Of a DNA stretch of 11,556 nucleotides, positions 1-7,694 are shown piece after piece. Made by a program: the position numbers and the translations under genes. Numbering within the stretch: the stretch's first letter is position 1; each line of letters opens with the position of its first letter. Under the pieces are notes generated by a model. The model was not told the origin of the DNA. It searched no databases and was given only the letters and a program-made list of their open reading frames with translations. The DNA lies in assembly GCA_017550765.1 (NCBI GenBank), contig JAFZOC010000320.1, positions 1-11,556 on the forward strand, written 5' to 3'. The stretch comes from Oscillospiraceae bacterium (lineage in GTDB: Bacteria > Bacillota_A > Clostridia > Oscillospirales > Oscillospiraceae).

Positions 1-80
1 GCCGGAGCGGGCGCGGGAGCCGGGGCCGGCGTGGGAGCCGGAGCGGGCGCGGGAGCCGGGGCGGGCGCAGGAGCCGGGGC
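1..80. repeat. GC-rich tandem repeat (36-bp unit) encoding Ala-Pro
   Basis: The 26-bp stretch at 1-26 recurs exactly at 37-62, giving a 36-bp period, with degenerate copies up to about position 80. On the minus strand it encodes alternating Ala and Pro with a single Thr. It lies in frame inside the TIR gene and continues past the window edge, so the copy number is unknown. Such repeats expand and contract easily and are also prone to assembly collapse. Confidence 0.8.
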
Positions 81-662
81 CTCCTCGACAGCAGAAGAGG
101 AATTCTGCCAGCGGGTGATCAGGATGCTGCCCATGGTGGGCTCTTCCTGCCAGTCACTGCTCTGATCGGCATATTTCGCGCAGTTGTCCAGCCAGCGCTG
201 ATAGTCTTCCCGCGTCACGTTCCGCTCGTCCAGACAAGCCGCAAGGCCCGGCTGGGAGAAGAGCGCGGCGTAGAATTTCTCATTGTCGGAGAACTCGGCG
301 AGACACAGCCGTGGGAAGCTCTCAAAAGCGGAAGTCATCACGGGGGAGAGCTCCATGCTCTCTGTAAGCACGATGATGGTAGGCAGCTTCTTTGCCACCC
401 GGAAGATGAGCTCGTTGCGGAAATTGTGGCTGGCGACGGAGGCGGGGGAGACGGCGGCGACGGCGATGCTGCTGCGGCGCAGCGCGTCCGCGATCACGTC
501 CAGTCCGGCTTCGCCCGGATGGCTCCCGTCGTCGAACCAGACCCGGTAGCCGTGGAGGCAGAGCCGGTCGATGATGGGATAGACCACTGCCCCGTCGGTG
601 GGGGAGCAGCTAAAGAACAGATAGGGCTTCGTGCCGCTGTAAGGCTTGGAATAACAGTCCAT
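1..662 (-). CDS. TIR-domain protein with Ala-Pro repeat tail, 3' end outside window
   Basis: The last visible gene of the leftward export operon; 220 codons are seen before it leaves the window. Residues about 12-130 look like a TIR domain: a first strand with PYLFFSCS and an Asp at 23, a box-2-like segment HGYRVWFDDGSHPGE (37-51), then a helix and strand SSIAVAAVSPASVASH followed by FRNELIFRVAKKLPTIIVL. Glu84 lies where TIR NADases keep their catalytic glutamate, but without an alignment I cannot say it is active. After about residue 192 the protein becomes an uninterrupted Ala-Pro repeat that runs to the edge, probably a rigid linker to an unseen C-terminal domain. The ATG start is supported by AGGGAGG 8 nt upstream, overlapping the STAS stop region (13 nt gap). 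TIR domains signal by protein assembly or NAD cleavage; the role here is unknown. No signal peptide or membrane segment is visible. Confidence 0.8.
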   Translation of the reverse strand, partial: MDCYSKPYSGTKPYLFFSCSPTDGAVVYPIIDRLCLHGYRVWFDDGSHPGEAGLDVIADALRRSSIAVAAVSPASVASHNFRNELIFRVAKKLPTIIVLTESMELSPVMTSAFESFPRLCLAEFSDNEKFYAALFSQPGLAACLDERNVTREDYQRWLDNCAKYADQSSDWQEEPTMGSILITRWQNSSSAVEEAPAPAPAPAPAPAPAPTPAPAPAPAP

Positions 663-675
663 CTTCTGCGCCTCC

Positions 676-1050
676 CTATTCTTCGATCATCAGCAGGTCG
701 GTCAGACCGATGCTGTCCAGGGAACGGAAGATCTCCTTGGGCAGAGCGCGGAGCGTGAGGCTGCCGCAGCCCAGCTGGTCGATGCTCTGCTGGATCTCCA
801 GCAGCACCGACATGCAGGAGTTGGAGATCCGCTCCAGCTTGTCCATGTCCAGGTAGATGTCCTTCTTCATCGCCACGCAGAGCATCAGCTCGTCGCGCAG
901 TTCATAGCGTGCGTCGCTGCGCAGCGTGCCGGCAACGGCGATATCCACCCGCGCGCTGTCGGGGGCGACAGTCTCCGTAAAGCTCAGATATTCCTTCCCG
1001 CCCTCGGAGAAATGGGTGACGCCGCCAAAAGTATACCGTTCGATCGTCAT
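676..1050 (-). CDS. STAS-domain protein (anti-sigma-factor-antagonist-like)
   Basis: This 124-residue protein has the layout of a STAS domain: a strand-rich start with VDIAVAGTLRSDARYELRDEL (35-55), a central strand IYLDMDKLERISNSCMSVLLEI (65-86), then SLTLRALPKEIFRSLDSIGLTDLL (97-120). In SpoIIAA-type antagonists a conserved DSSG loop carries the phosphorylated serine. Here the same place reads SNSCM, so Ser78 may stand in for that serine while the flanking Asp and Gly are lost. Regulation by a kinase is therefore uncertain. I chose the ATG at 1050 because GAGGTGG lies just upstream; a GTG at 1062 overlaps the preceding stop and would sit within that binding site. It starts 8 nt after the exporter gene and is followed 13 nt later by the TIR gene, so it belongs to the same operon. 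It may control partner switching of a sigma factor or act as an assembly module; its target is unknown. Confidence 0.72.
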   Translation of the reverse strand: MTIERYTFGGVTHFSEGGKEYLSFTETVAPDSARVDIAVAGTLRSDARYELRDELMLCVAMKKDIYLDMDKLERISNSCMSVLLEIQQSIDQLGCGSLTLRALPKEIFRSLDSIGLTDLLMIEE

Positions 1051-1058
1051 GTTCCACC

Positions 1059-3614
1059 TCACTCAGAGATCTGCCGGGCAGCCAGTCTGTAGAAGAGGCC
1101 GCCGAGCTTCATCAGTTCCTCGTGATTGCCTTGCTCTACGATCTTGCCCTGATCCATGACCAGGATGCGGTCGCAGTTCTTGATGGTCGAGAGACGGTGG
1201 GCCACCACCAGACGCGTGACCTTCATCTTGTCCAGACTCTCGCAGACCGCCGCCTGGGTCAGGTTGTCCAGCGCGGAGGTGGCCTCGTCGAAGATGAGGA
1301 TCGCGGGGCGGCCGATGATCGCGCGGGCGATCAGGATACGCTGCTGCTGGCCGCCGGAGATGGTGCCGCAGTTCTCGCTGAGCACGGTATGCAGGCCCAT
1401 GGGCATGCGCTCGATGTCCTTTTTCAGACCGACCTCGGCGATGACCTGCTTCACATCGTCCATCGTGGCAGTGGGCGCGGTGATGGTGATGTTCTCGTAG
1501 ATGCTGCCGGAGATCAGCTGGCCGTTCTGGAGCACCACGCCCAGGTTGTGGCGCACCTCGCGCTTGTCCAGGGTCTTGAGGTCCTTCCCGTCGTAGCAGA
1601 TCGTGCCGCTCTTCGGCGTCTCGAAGCCCAGAAGGAGCTTCAGCAAGGTGGACTTGCCGCAGCCGGAGGAGCCGACGATGCCCACATACTCGCCGGGCTT
1701 GAAGGTGACGGAGATGCCGTCGAGGATGTTGCGCCCGCCTTCTTCATAGGCGAAGCGGACGTCCTTGAGCGTGATCTCGCCGGTGAGCTTGCCGGGGGAC
1801 TCGCTGTTCTCGTCATCCTCAGGCGCAGTCTCCAGCACGGGACGGAAACGGTCGTACTCAGGTTTGAGAGAGAGGATGCTCAGCACAGAGCCCATCATGC
1901 TGATGACCGCCGCGCTGAAAGCGCCGAAAGCGGAGGTGAAGCCCATGTAAGAACCGACGGACAGGCTGCCGTTGTTCTTCTTGATGATGACGCTCACCAC
2001 GATCAGATAGAAGATCATGGAGAAGATGTCGTTGATGGAGCTGTCCAGCGCGCTGTCGGCGGAGGTGATGCGGCTGGAGCGGATGGAGGCGCTCTCCTTC
2101 TCGGTGAAGGGGATCATGTACTGGAACGCGGCGCGGTCCTCGGCGCCGGACATACGGATCTTCTCGATGCCGCTGAGGTACTGATAGAGCCGCGCGCTGG
2201 CGTTGCCGCTGGCCTCTGCGGTCTTGCGGGTGTACTTGATGGTCTGCAGGTTCAGCAGATATTCGATGCCGATATAGACCGCCAGCATCAGCAGCGCGAT
2301 CCAGGTGAGCTTGGCGGAATACTTGAACATGCGCACCAGATACATCAGCGAGAAGATCGTGGAGATGCCGGAGATGACAAAGGTGTTCACGTAGGAGTTG
2401 GCGAAGGAGGAGATGGCATTGATGCGCTCGGCCAGGTCCGCGCTGTCGTAATCGCGGAAGAAGCTCTCCGGCAGATGGAAGACCCGGTAGTAGACCGCGT
2501 TCTGCAGATCGTAGCCCACATGACCGCTGATGCGGTATTCGCTGAGCTTCTTGACCATGTCGAAGAAGAGGTTCGCGATCATGAAAGTGGCGATCACGAT
2601 ACAGAGCTGGATCAGCTGGGAGCTGTCGCCGACGGGGATGTAATCGTCGTAGATCTTCTGGTTCAGCATGGGCAGCAGGATGCCGATCAGAACGCCCACA
2701 AGGCCCAGGATCAGGACCATGATGAAGTCTGCTCTGCGCATGCTCTTGATGCCGAATTGGATCAGGTCCTTGACTTTCAGGGACTTGCTCGGCAGAGCCC
2801 TGGCGATGGTGAAGGCCCGGGGATCGACGGTCTCGGCGATCTCCTTGGTGAGCTTTTTCTTCTCCTCGGTCCTGCCGTAGTAGATCTCATAGCTGCTCTG
2901 TCCCTTGGGGATGCATGCCACGGGCTCGCCTTCGATGTTGCCGATGACGGTGCCGCAGTCCGACTCATACCACTGGGGCTCCAGGACCACGTTGCGGCAG
3001 ATGAAGCGGGACGCTTTGGCGATGGAGCGGACGGTGATCTCAGATCCGGCAAGCTTGTCCATGGGCACGACGTCGATGTTCGAGAGGCGGCAGGCGTAGG
3101 CCACGGTGCGGTAGAGCGGGTCGTTGCCCTCGATGCGGTCGGTGGCGCTGGTGAAGGACTCCGCGATGATGCGCCCGGTCTCTTCGGCGACGGCGGGATC
3201 GTTCTTCTTGCCGCGGCCGATGAAGACGTTGTCTTTCAGCGCTTCCAGCTGATAGCGGTCGATGACGCTGCGGCTGAATCCCTCTGTCGCGAAGTCTGTC
3301 AGTCCCGCGCCGGTGCAGAAGCGCTTGTACAGGACGCTGGTGGCGCGGCCGGGCATGAGGCTGATGTCCGCCTCATCTTCGGGGATCAGGACGAAACGAT
3401 AGTCGGTGCCGTCGTCATCCTTGGCGACGAAGGAGGGGAGACTGTGGCCTTCACCGATCTCGCAGAGCTTGATGCGCCGGACCGGCGCACCATCCTTGAG
3501 AGGGGCGATGAAGACGATGACGGTGCCGGACAGCACGCGGATGGCGTCGCCGTCGGTCTCGGTCACATACTGATCTGTACTGTACAGATGTATGACGTTG
3601 CTCTTATCATCCAT
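1059..3614 (-). CDS. NHLP-type bacteriocin export ABC transporter, permease/ATPase subunit
   Basis: An 851-residue inner-membrane ABC exporter half. Residues 1-290 are a soluble N-terminal extension without peptidase motifs, as known for the second subunit of NHLP (nitrile hydratase leader peptide) export systems. Membrane segments follow at about 296-317, 333-353, 408-428, 436-456, 530-546 and 555-585. The C-terminal ATPase is complete: Walker A GSSGCGKST (648-656), Q-loop Gln696, signature ISGGQ (752-756), Walker B ILIFDEATS (772-780) and switch His806. It therefore should hydrolyse ATP, probably as a partner of the upstream peptidase-containing exporter. Its ATG has AGGAGGT 7 nt upstream and lies 15 nt after the stop of that exporter. 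Length and domain order are normal for the family. I am confident of the family; the exported substrate is inferred from the locus. Confidence 0.93.
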   Translation of the reverse strand: MDDKSNVIHLYSTDQYVTETDGDAIRVLSGTVIVFIAPLKDGAPVRRIKLCEIGEGHSLPSFVAKDDDGTDYRFVLIPEDEADISLMPGRATSVLYKRFCTGAGLTDFATEGFSRSVIDRYQLEALKDNVFIGRGKKNDPAVAEETGRIIAESFTSATDRIEGNDPLYRTVAYACRLSNIDVVPMDKLAGSEITVRSIAKASRFICRNVVLEPQWYESDCGTVIGNIEGEPVACIPKGQSSYEIYYGRTEEKKKLTKEIAETVDPRAFTIARALPSKSLKVKDLIQFGIKSMRRADFIMVLILGLVGVLIGILLPMLNQKIYDDYIPVGDSSQLIQLCIVIATFMIANLFFDMVKKLSEYRISGHVGYDLQNAVYYRVFHLPESFFRDYDSADLAERINAISSFANSYVNTFVISGISTIFSLMYLVRMFKYSAKLTWIALLMLAVYIGIEYLLNLQTIKYTRKTAEASGNASARLYQYLSGIEKIRMSGAEDRAAFQYMIPFTEKESASIRSSRITSADSALDSSINDIFSMIFYLIVVSVIIKKNNGSLSVGSYMGFTSAFGAFSAAVISMMGSVLSILSLKPEYDRFRPVLETAPEDDENSESPGKLTGEITLKDVRFAYEEGGRNILDGISVTFKPGEYVGIVGSSGCGKSTLLKLLLGFETPKSGTICYDGKDLKTLDKREVRHNLGVVLQNGQLISGSIYENITITAPTATMDDVKQVIAEVGLKKDIERMPMGLHTVLSENCGTISGGQQQRILIARAIIGRPAILIFDEATSALDNLTQAAVCESLDKMKVTRLVVAHRLSTIKNCDRILVMDQGKIVEQGNHEELMKLGGLFYRLAARQISE

Positions 3615-3629
3615 CGTTCCGACCTCCTC

Positions 3630-5774
3630 TCAAACGTTCTGGACGAATTCACGATAGTATCCGTCCACATCTTTCAGGCTGCGGTGGGTGCCGCGCTGTA
3701 CGATCTTGCCGTTCTCCATGACCACGATCTGGTTGCAGTCGCGGATGGCGGAGAGACGGTGGGCGACGATGATGCAGGTGCAGCCGCGGCGCTTGATGTT
3801 GTCCAGGATCTGTTTCTCCACGATGGGGTCCAGCGCGGAAGTCGCCTCGTCCATGATGAGGATCGTGGGCTTGGTGGCCAGGGCACGGGCGATCTCGATA
3901 CGCTGGCGCTGGCCGCCGGACAGGTTGGACGCGCCCTCGTTGAGCATGTAGTCGTAACCGCCGGGACAGCGGATGATGAAGTCGTGGATACAGGCGTCCT
4001 TGGCGGCCTGGATCATGTCCTCCTCCAGGATGGCCGGGTTCCACATGGTGATGTTGTCGCGGACCGAGCCGGAGAAGAGCACGATGTTCTGGCTGACGGT
4101 GGCGACGCTGGCGTTGAGCACTTCCCGCGCGATCTGCGGCTGCGGGATGCCGTCCAGCTTCACCGAGCCGCCCCATGGCGCATACAGACCGCTGACCACC
4201 TTGGCGACGGTGGATTTGCCGCAGCCGGAAGCGCCCACGAAAGCGATGCTCTCGCCGCTGCGCAGGTGGAAGTCGAAGTGCTCCACCAGGGGGGGCGCCA
4301 GACGGCTGTAACCGAAGGAGATGTCCTCCAGTTCGATGTCGCCGGAGAGCTTCTTGGTCATGGTGGTCTTCTCGCCGGTGTCGGCGTAGCGGGGATCCTC
4401 GGCGTAATTGTCGATATCGTCCACACGGCGCAGGTCGGCTTTCAGCTGCTGGATCTTCTGGATGAAGCCCACCAGGGAGTTGATGGGGGCGTTGAAGGAG
4501 TCGAAGAGGGAGTTGAAGGCCAGCAGAGCGCCCATGGTCAGATGGCCGTTGATGACCAGGATGCCGCCTTCCAGGAGCAGCAGCGCGTCGGTGATCTTGC
4601 CGAAGCCGTCGGGGATGGCGCCGGAGATCTGCTGGAAGCGGCTGAGCTTCTGGTCATAGTTGGCCTGCTTGGCCTGGTAGCCGAGGACGCGGGTGGTGTA
4701 CTCGCTCTCGGCGCCGGAGGCTTTGATGGTGTCGGTGATGCTCAGACCCGAGCAGAGCGCGCCGTAGAGCTTGCCGGCCGCCATCTGGCGTTTCATGGTG
4801 ACGCCGGACATGAGCTTGTTGGAGATGAACACCGCCGCAAGGCTCACCGCCACGTTCACCAGGCCGATGGCCGTCAGCTCCACGCTGTAGAGGAGGAGCA
4901 TGATGAAGTAGAACAGGGCGATGATGATGTTCAGCACGGTCTCCGCCAGTTCGCCGGCCAGGAAGTCGTTGACGTTGGTGTTGCTGTTCATGCGCTCCAC
5001 CAGGTCGCCGGCGAAACGCTGGTCGAAGAAGTTGATGGGCAGGCGCAGCAGGTGGCGCAGGAAGCTGTTGCCGGATATGAGGGTCATCTTGCTCTGCAGC
5101 TTCTGAAGCATGAGCCCGCGGTAGCAGGTGAGACCGGCTTTCATGGCGATCGCAAGGCCCATGAACACCAGGATCTTGGTGAGCCAGTCGGTGTAGCCGC
5201 CGACCAGGATGTCGTCCATGAAGACCTGGCTGAGCACCGGCATCACGAGACCGGGGAAGACCAGCAGCAGACCGATGTAGAAGAGCTTGAACAGGACGCC
5301 ATACTGGCCTTTCAGACGCTGGGTGATGAAGGTGAGGGACGTGGGCGGCTTTTTGACGCGCTCCCACTTCTCCGTCTCCGTGAAAGTCAGCACCACGCCG
5401 GTGAAACCGTCGTCCAATTCCTCCCAGGTGAGCTTCCGGCGCCCTTCAGCGGGGTCGTTCAGATAGGCAAATTTCCCTTTGAAGCCCTCGAACACCACGA
5501 AATGGTTGAAGTTCCAGTGGATGATACAGGGGGTCTGGATCTCCTTGAGCGCTTCGATCTCTTTTCGGTAGCCTTTACAGGCCAAGCCGTACTTTTTGGC
5601 GCAGCGCATCAGGTTGCCGGCGACGCATCCGTCTCGCGAGACGCCGGTCTCGATGCGCATCTGCTCCAGCGGCAGGAACTTGCCAAAATAGGCAAAGATC
5701 ATGGACAGAGAAGCAGCGCCGCATTCTGTTGCCTCCATCTGATAGACGGTAGGCGTCTTCTTGTAGTTATCCAC
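3630..5774 (-). CDS. NHLP-type bacteriocin export ABC transporter with C39 peptidase (PCAT)
   Basis: A 714-residue peptidase-containing ABC transporter that cuts off a leader peptide after a double-glycine-type site and exports the released peptide. The N-terminal C39 domain (1-140) has its catalytic residues: Cys18 in TECGAAS, His91 in NFNHFVVF and Asp107 in LNDPAEG. Membrane helices lie at about 158-185, 199-214, 278-318 and 392-430. The ATPase has Walker A GASGCGKST (514-522), Gln562, signature LSGGQ (618-622), Walker B ILIMDEATS (638-646) and His672. The start is a GTG, preceded by GGGGAGG about 10 nt upstream, and comes 3 nt after the HlyD-like gene stops, so the two are translationally linked. 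An internal ATG at codon 13 would sit only five residues before the catalytic Cys and is unlikely. It is intact and of normal family length. Confidence 0.95.
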   Translation of the reverse strand: MDNYKKTPTVYQMEATECGAASLSMIFAYFGKFLPLEQMRIETGVSRDGCVAGNLMRCAKKYGLACKGYRKEIEALKEIQTPCIIHWNFNHFVVFEGFKGKFAYLNDPAEGRRKLTWEELDDGFTGVVLTFTETEKWERVKKPPTSLTFITQRLKGQYGVLFKLFYIGLLLVFPGLVMPVLSQVFMDDILVGGYTDWLTKILVFMGLAIAMKAGLTCYRGLMLQKLQSKMTLISGNSFLRHLLRLPINFFDQRFAGDLVERMNSNTNVNDFLAGELAETVLNIIIALFYFIMLLLYSVELTAIGLVNVAVSLAAVFISNKLMSGVTMKRQMAAGKLYGALCSGLSITDTIKASGAESEYTTRVLGYQAKQANYDQKLSRFQQISGAIPDGFGKITDALLLLEGGILVINGHLTMGALLAFNSLFDSFNAPINSLVGFIQKIQQLKADLRRVDDIDNYAEDPRYADTGEKTTMTKKLSGDIELEDISFGYSRLAPPLVEHFDFHLRSGESIAFVGASGCGKSTVAKVVSGLYAPWGGSVKLDGIPQPQIAREVLNASVATVSQNIVLFSGSVRDNITMWNPAILEEDMIQAAKDACIHDFIIRCPGGYDYMLNEGASNLSGGQRQRIEIARALATKPTILIMDEATSALDPIVEKQILDNIKRRGCTCIIVAHRLSAIRDCNQIVVMENGKIVQRGTHRSLKDVDGYYREFVQNV

Positions 5775-5777
5775 GGC

Positions 5778-6629
5778 TCATTTTCCTCCCCAAAGCTCCG
5801 CCAGCTTCTCGGACAGCTTTTTGATGGGCGGGATCTCCTCCACGATGAACTTGGCGGAGACGATGGTGTCGTCGCTCTCGGCGGCACGGGCCGCGCCGGA
5901 ACTGTTCGACCAGAAGTAGCCGCTGGCGGTGCTGTCGTCCAGGATCAGCTCACAGGTCACGGCGACGGTATTGGCGTTGGAGCCGAGAACGTTCTTGGCG
6001 TGAGAGCCCTCGGTGTCGATGGTGGCGTCGATGTTGATGACGCGGGCGACCATGTAGCCGTTCTTCTGGCTGTCCTCGCCGGTGAGATAGATGTTCACGA
6101 AGAGACCGCCGTCGGCCTGGCGATGGATCTTGCTGCGGTCACGCAGGTCGATGTAGCAGACCACGACCTGGTCGTAACCGGAGGTCTTGTTGTGGGTGAC
6201 GGAAGGGGTGACGCGTGCGACCAGAGTGCCGTTCTCCAGCTTGTCGCCGACGTTCACGTTCACGGAGCTCACAGTGCCGACCTGGTCGGAGTAGAGGGTC
6301 TTCTCCTCCCCGTTGGAGTCGGTGTAGCTGAGGACCGGGGTGGGGACGTCGATGTGCAGTTCCGAACCCTCGGAGATGTTGATCCACTTGACGGTCCCTT
6401 TTTCGCGGGCGTAAACGGCGTTGACCCCCGTCGGGTTGGTGATGACGCCCTCAGCCGTGATGGTGACGGGGATCCTCCCCACGATCGACCAGACCAGCGT
6501 GACGATGACGACCAAAGTGAGCGCCACCAGAGCTAGCCATGATAACGGCGTGGTAACGGTGAGGGCTTTGTCGAGCTGTTCTGGGTTCGAGATCTTGTCG
6601 AGCGCGGATTTCCTGTAAAGTTGTGCCAT
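5778..6629 (-). CDS. NHLP-type bacteriocin system secretion protein (HlyD-like)
   Basis: A 283-residue membrane-fusion-like accessory protein for peptide export. A short cytoplasmic N-terminus (1-28) containing ALTVTTPLSW leads into one membrane helix (about 29-50), followed by GRIPVTITAEGVITNP, the usual junction in HlyD-like secretion proteins. Residues 77-145 form a lipoyl/barrel-sandwich-like region (KGTVKWINISEGSELHIDV, then a second half GTVSSVNVNVGDKLENGTLVARV). The C-terminal part is strand-rich and probably extracellular. In a monoderm host it likely acts as a scaffold on the outer face of the membrane rather than as a bridge to an outer membrane. The ATG is supported by AGGAGG 8 nt upstream. 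It follows the sigma factor gene by 46 nt and precedes the C39 exporter by 3 nt. Confidence 0.9.
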   Translation of the reverse strand: MAQLYRKSALDKISNPEQLDKALTVTTPLSWLALVALTLVVIVTLVWSIVGRIPVTITAEGVITNPTGVNAVYAREKGTVKWINISEGSELHIDVPTPVLSYTDSNGEEKTLYSDQVGTVSSVNVNVGDKLENGTLVARVTPSVTHNKTSGYDQVVVCYIDLRDRSKIHRQADGGLFVNIYLTGEDSQKNGYMVARVINIDATIDTEGSHAKNVLGSNANTVAVTCELILDDSTASGYFWSNSSGAARAAESDDTIVSAKFIVEEIPPIKKLSEKLAELWGGK

Positions 6630-6675
6630 GTGGATCTCCTCCTATCGATCGTTTCTTTGGGGAAAGGGGATAGCG

Positions 6676-7203
6676 TCAGTATAGTGAACGACAGCTCTCT
6701 TGGAGCGTGTCGAGGGCGCGCGAAAGGAGCACGCGGGCGTTCCCCGGGGTGGTGCCGAGGGCTTCCGCGATCTCAGAAGAGCTCTTGTCCTTGAAATATC
6801 TCAGGATGACGGCCTTGCGCTGCCGCTCGGGCAGCGCGGCGATGGCCTCGGCGAGACGGCCGCGGATCTCCTGCAGCCAGACGGCGTGCTCCATGTCGTC
6901 GCCGTCTGCGGAGAGCAGGTTCTCCAGCGTGGTCAGGTCCACGCTCTCCCGCCGATCCCGGTAATAGTTCTTGATCCGGCTGTTCAGCACCATGTAGAGC
7001 CAGGTGCTCACAGCGCTCTTGCCTGGGTCGAAAGAGTCGTAATGATCGAAGCAGTAGAGGAAGGTGTCGGAGACGAGATCCTCTGCGTTCTCCCGGTCGC
7101 CGGTCTTGCGGATACAGTAGAAGAGCATGCCGGACCAGTACTGCCGGTACAGATCTTCAAAGGGAGGCTTCTCGTTCAAAACGGGGCTCGGTCGTGTATC
7201 CAT
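6676..7203 (-). CDS. Sigma-70 family RNA polymerase sigma factor (ECF-like)
   Basis: A 175-residue sigma factor with only regions 2 and 4, the size and layout of an ECF/sigma-70 family member. Region 2 spans about 17-86 (FEDLYRQYWSGMLFYC, ENAEDLVSDTFLYCFDHY, STWLYMVLNSRIKNYYRDRR). Region 4 spans about 119-171 with ALPERQRKAVILRYFKDKSSSEIAEALGTTPGNARVLLSRALDTLQ, a clear helix-turn-helix. I start it at the ATG at 7203 because AAGGAGG lies about 7 nt upstream; the reading frame stays open 42 codons further but that part has no such site and no sigma similarity. It is the first gene of the leftward export operon. No anti-sigma factor is evident beside it, although the STAS protein at the operon's end could feed into such control. 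It is a good candidate for driving the TGTAAC promoters in this locus (inference). Confidence 0.9.
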   Translation of the reverse strand: MDTRPSPVLNEKPPFEDLYRQYWSGMLFYCIRKTGDRENAEDLVSDTFLYCFDHYDSFDPGKSAVSTWLYMVLNSRIKNYYRDRRESVDLTTLENLLSADGDDMEHAVWLQEIRGRLAEAIAALPERQRKAVILRYFKDKSSSEIAEALGTTPGNARVLLSRALDTLQESCRSLY

Positions 7204-7372
7204 GGTCGTCCCTCCTTTTTCAGGCAGGATGATAGCACTTTTGTAACGGTCGGCGCACAGCTGTGTAAAAGGAAAGGGGGAGCGATCGACAAAGGCGCGG
7301 GACCAAAAAGAAAGCTCGCCCCAAAGCAAAAAGATCCACTCATATTTTACAACGATCCTTTTTTGGGCACAT

Positions 7373-7386
7373 CCTCAATATTGAGG
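7373..7386. promoter_or_regulatory. Perfect 14-bp palindrome, candidate operator
   Basis: CCTCAATATTGAGG is a perfect inverted repeat, 170 nt upstream of the sigma factor start. Its symmetry and its place in the leader region fit a dimeric repressor or activator site. It could also form a small 5-bp hairpin in RNA. No regulator is known for it from this window. Confidence 0.35.
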
Positions 7387-7462
7387 GGTCTTTCCCTCGC
7401 TCGTGAAGATCGTCGGAACAGACGGGAGACGGTCTTGCGAGATGTCGACGCCAGGATAAATG

Positions 7463-7490
7463 AACGGGAACTTCCGAAGAAGTTCCCGTT
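7463..7490. terminator. Strong hairpin, rho-independent terminator
   Basis: Arms AACGGGAACTTC (7463-7474) and GAAGTTCCCGTT (7479-7490) pair perfectly over 12 bp with a 4-nt loop. Read rightward it ends in five T residues. Read leftward the loop is TTCG closed by C-G, the extra-stable cUUCGg tetraloop, but the following T-run is weak. It may act in both directions, shielding the sigma factor operon from transcription coming from the right. Confidence 0.7.
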
Positions 7491-7593
7491 TTTGCGTATT
7501 TTGGACGTGAAGGGAGCCTGCCGTCCCTCCCCCGCACAGCCCTCCCGTGCGGGTCTGCACGATCTGCGCAGGGAGACTTGCGTCTACCGTCTG

Positions 7594-7629
7594 AAAAGAG
7601 CTCTGCACCGAGAGGTGCAGAGCTCTTTT
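7594..7629. terminator. Perfect 16-bp hairpin terminator after the 69-codon gene
   Basis: Arms at 7594-7609 and 7614-7629 are perfectly complementary (core GAGCTCTGCACC) around a 4-nt loop. Flanking A and T runs give a T-tract in either direction: four leftward and six rightward, counting those in the stem. It lies 65 nt after the stop of the 69-codon gene and is the likely end of that transcript. Confidence 0.8.
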
Positions 7630-7694
7630 TTCCTTCTTGATCTCGCGGGGAAGCGCCGGACCTTCCATCAGGGGGCTCGACTTCCGGAGACGGA

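Larger units (their letters stand above)
7204..7694. other. 491-bp intergenic region between the sigma factor gene and the 69-codon gene
   Basis: I see no convincing protein gene here; open frames on both strands lack binding sites and recognisable sequence. It holds two long hairpins with T-runs (7463-7490 and 7594-7629), a 14-bp perfect palindrome (7373-7386), and a 7-bp stem-loop with arms at 7531-7537 and 7547-7553. A TGTAAC element faces right at 7242-7247. The promoter of the export operon must lie here unless the operon reads through from the right, but no strong one stands out. The best weak candidate on the minus strand is TTTACA, 17 bp, TTACAA, at about 7268 to 7240. Confidence 0.6.

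Noticed and set aside
1..80. A CRISPR-like array at the left edge.
   Set aside because: The repeat has no unique spacers; it is an in-frame Ala-Pro coding repeat.
1051..1062. A GTG start for the STAS gene at 1062.
   Set aside because: The GAGGTGG ribosome binding site lies inside that extension and serves the ATG at 1050.
1122..6536. A 1804-codon open frame on the plus strand.
   Set aside because: It runs antisense to three well-recognised genes with intact motifs and binding sites. Its Asp/His/Val/Gln-rich translation is typical of the opposite strand of GC-rich coding DNA and shows no domain.
7204..7329. A 42-codon N-terminal extension of the sigma factor.
   Set aside because: The ATG at 7203 has a well-placed AAGGAGG and gives the normal ECF length; the extension has no sigma-like sequence.
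7375..7668. A 97-codon minus-strand frame in the intergenic region.
   Set aside because: It spans both terminator hairpins, has no good ribosome binding site, and its translation is low-information.
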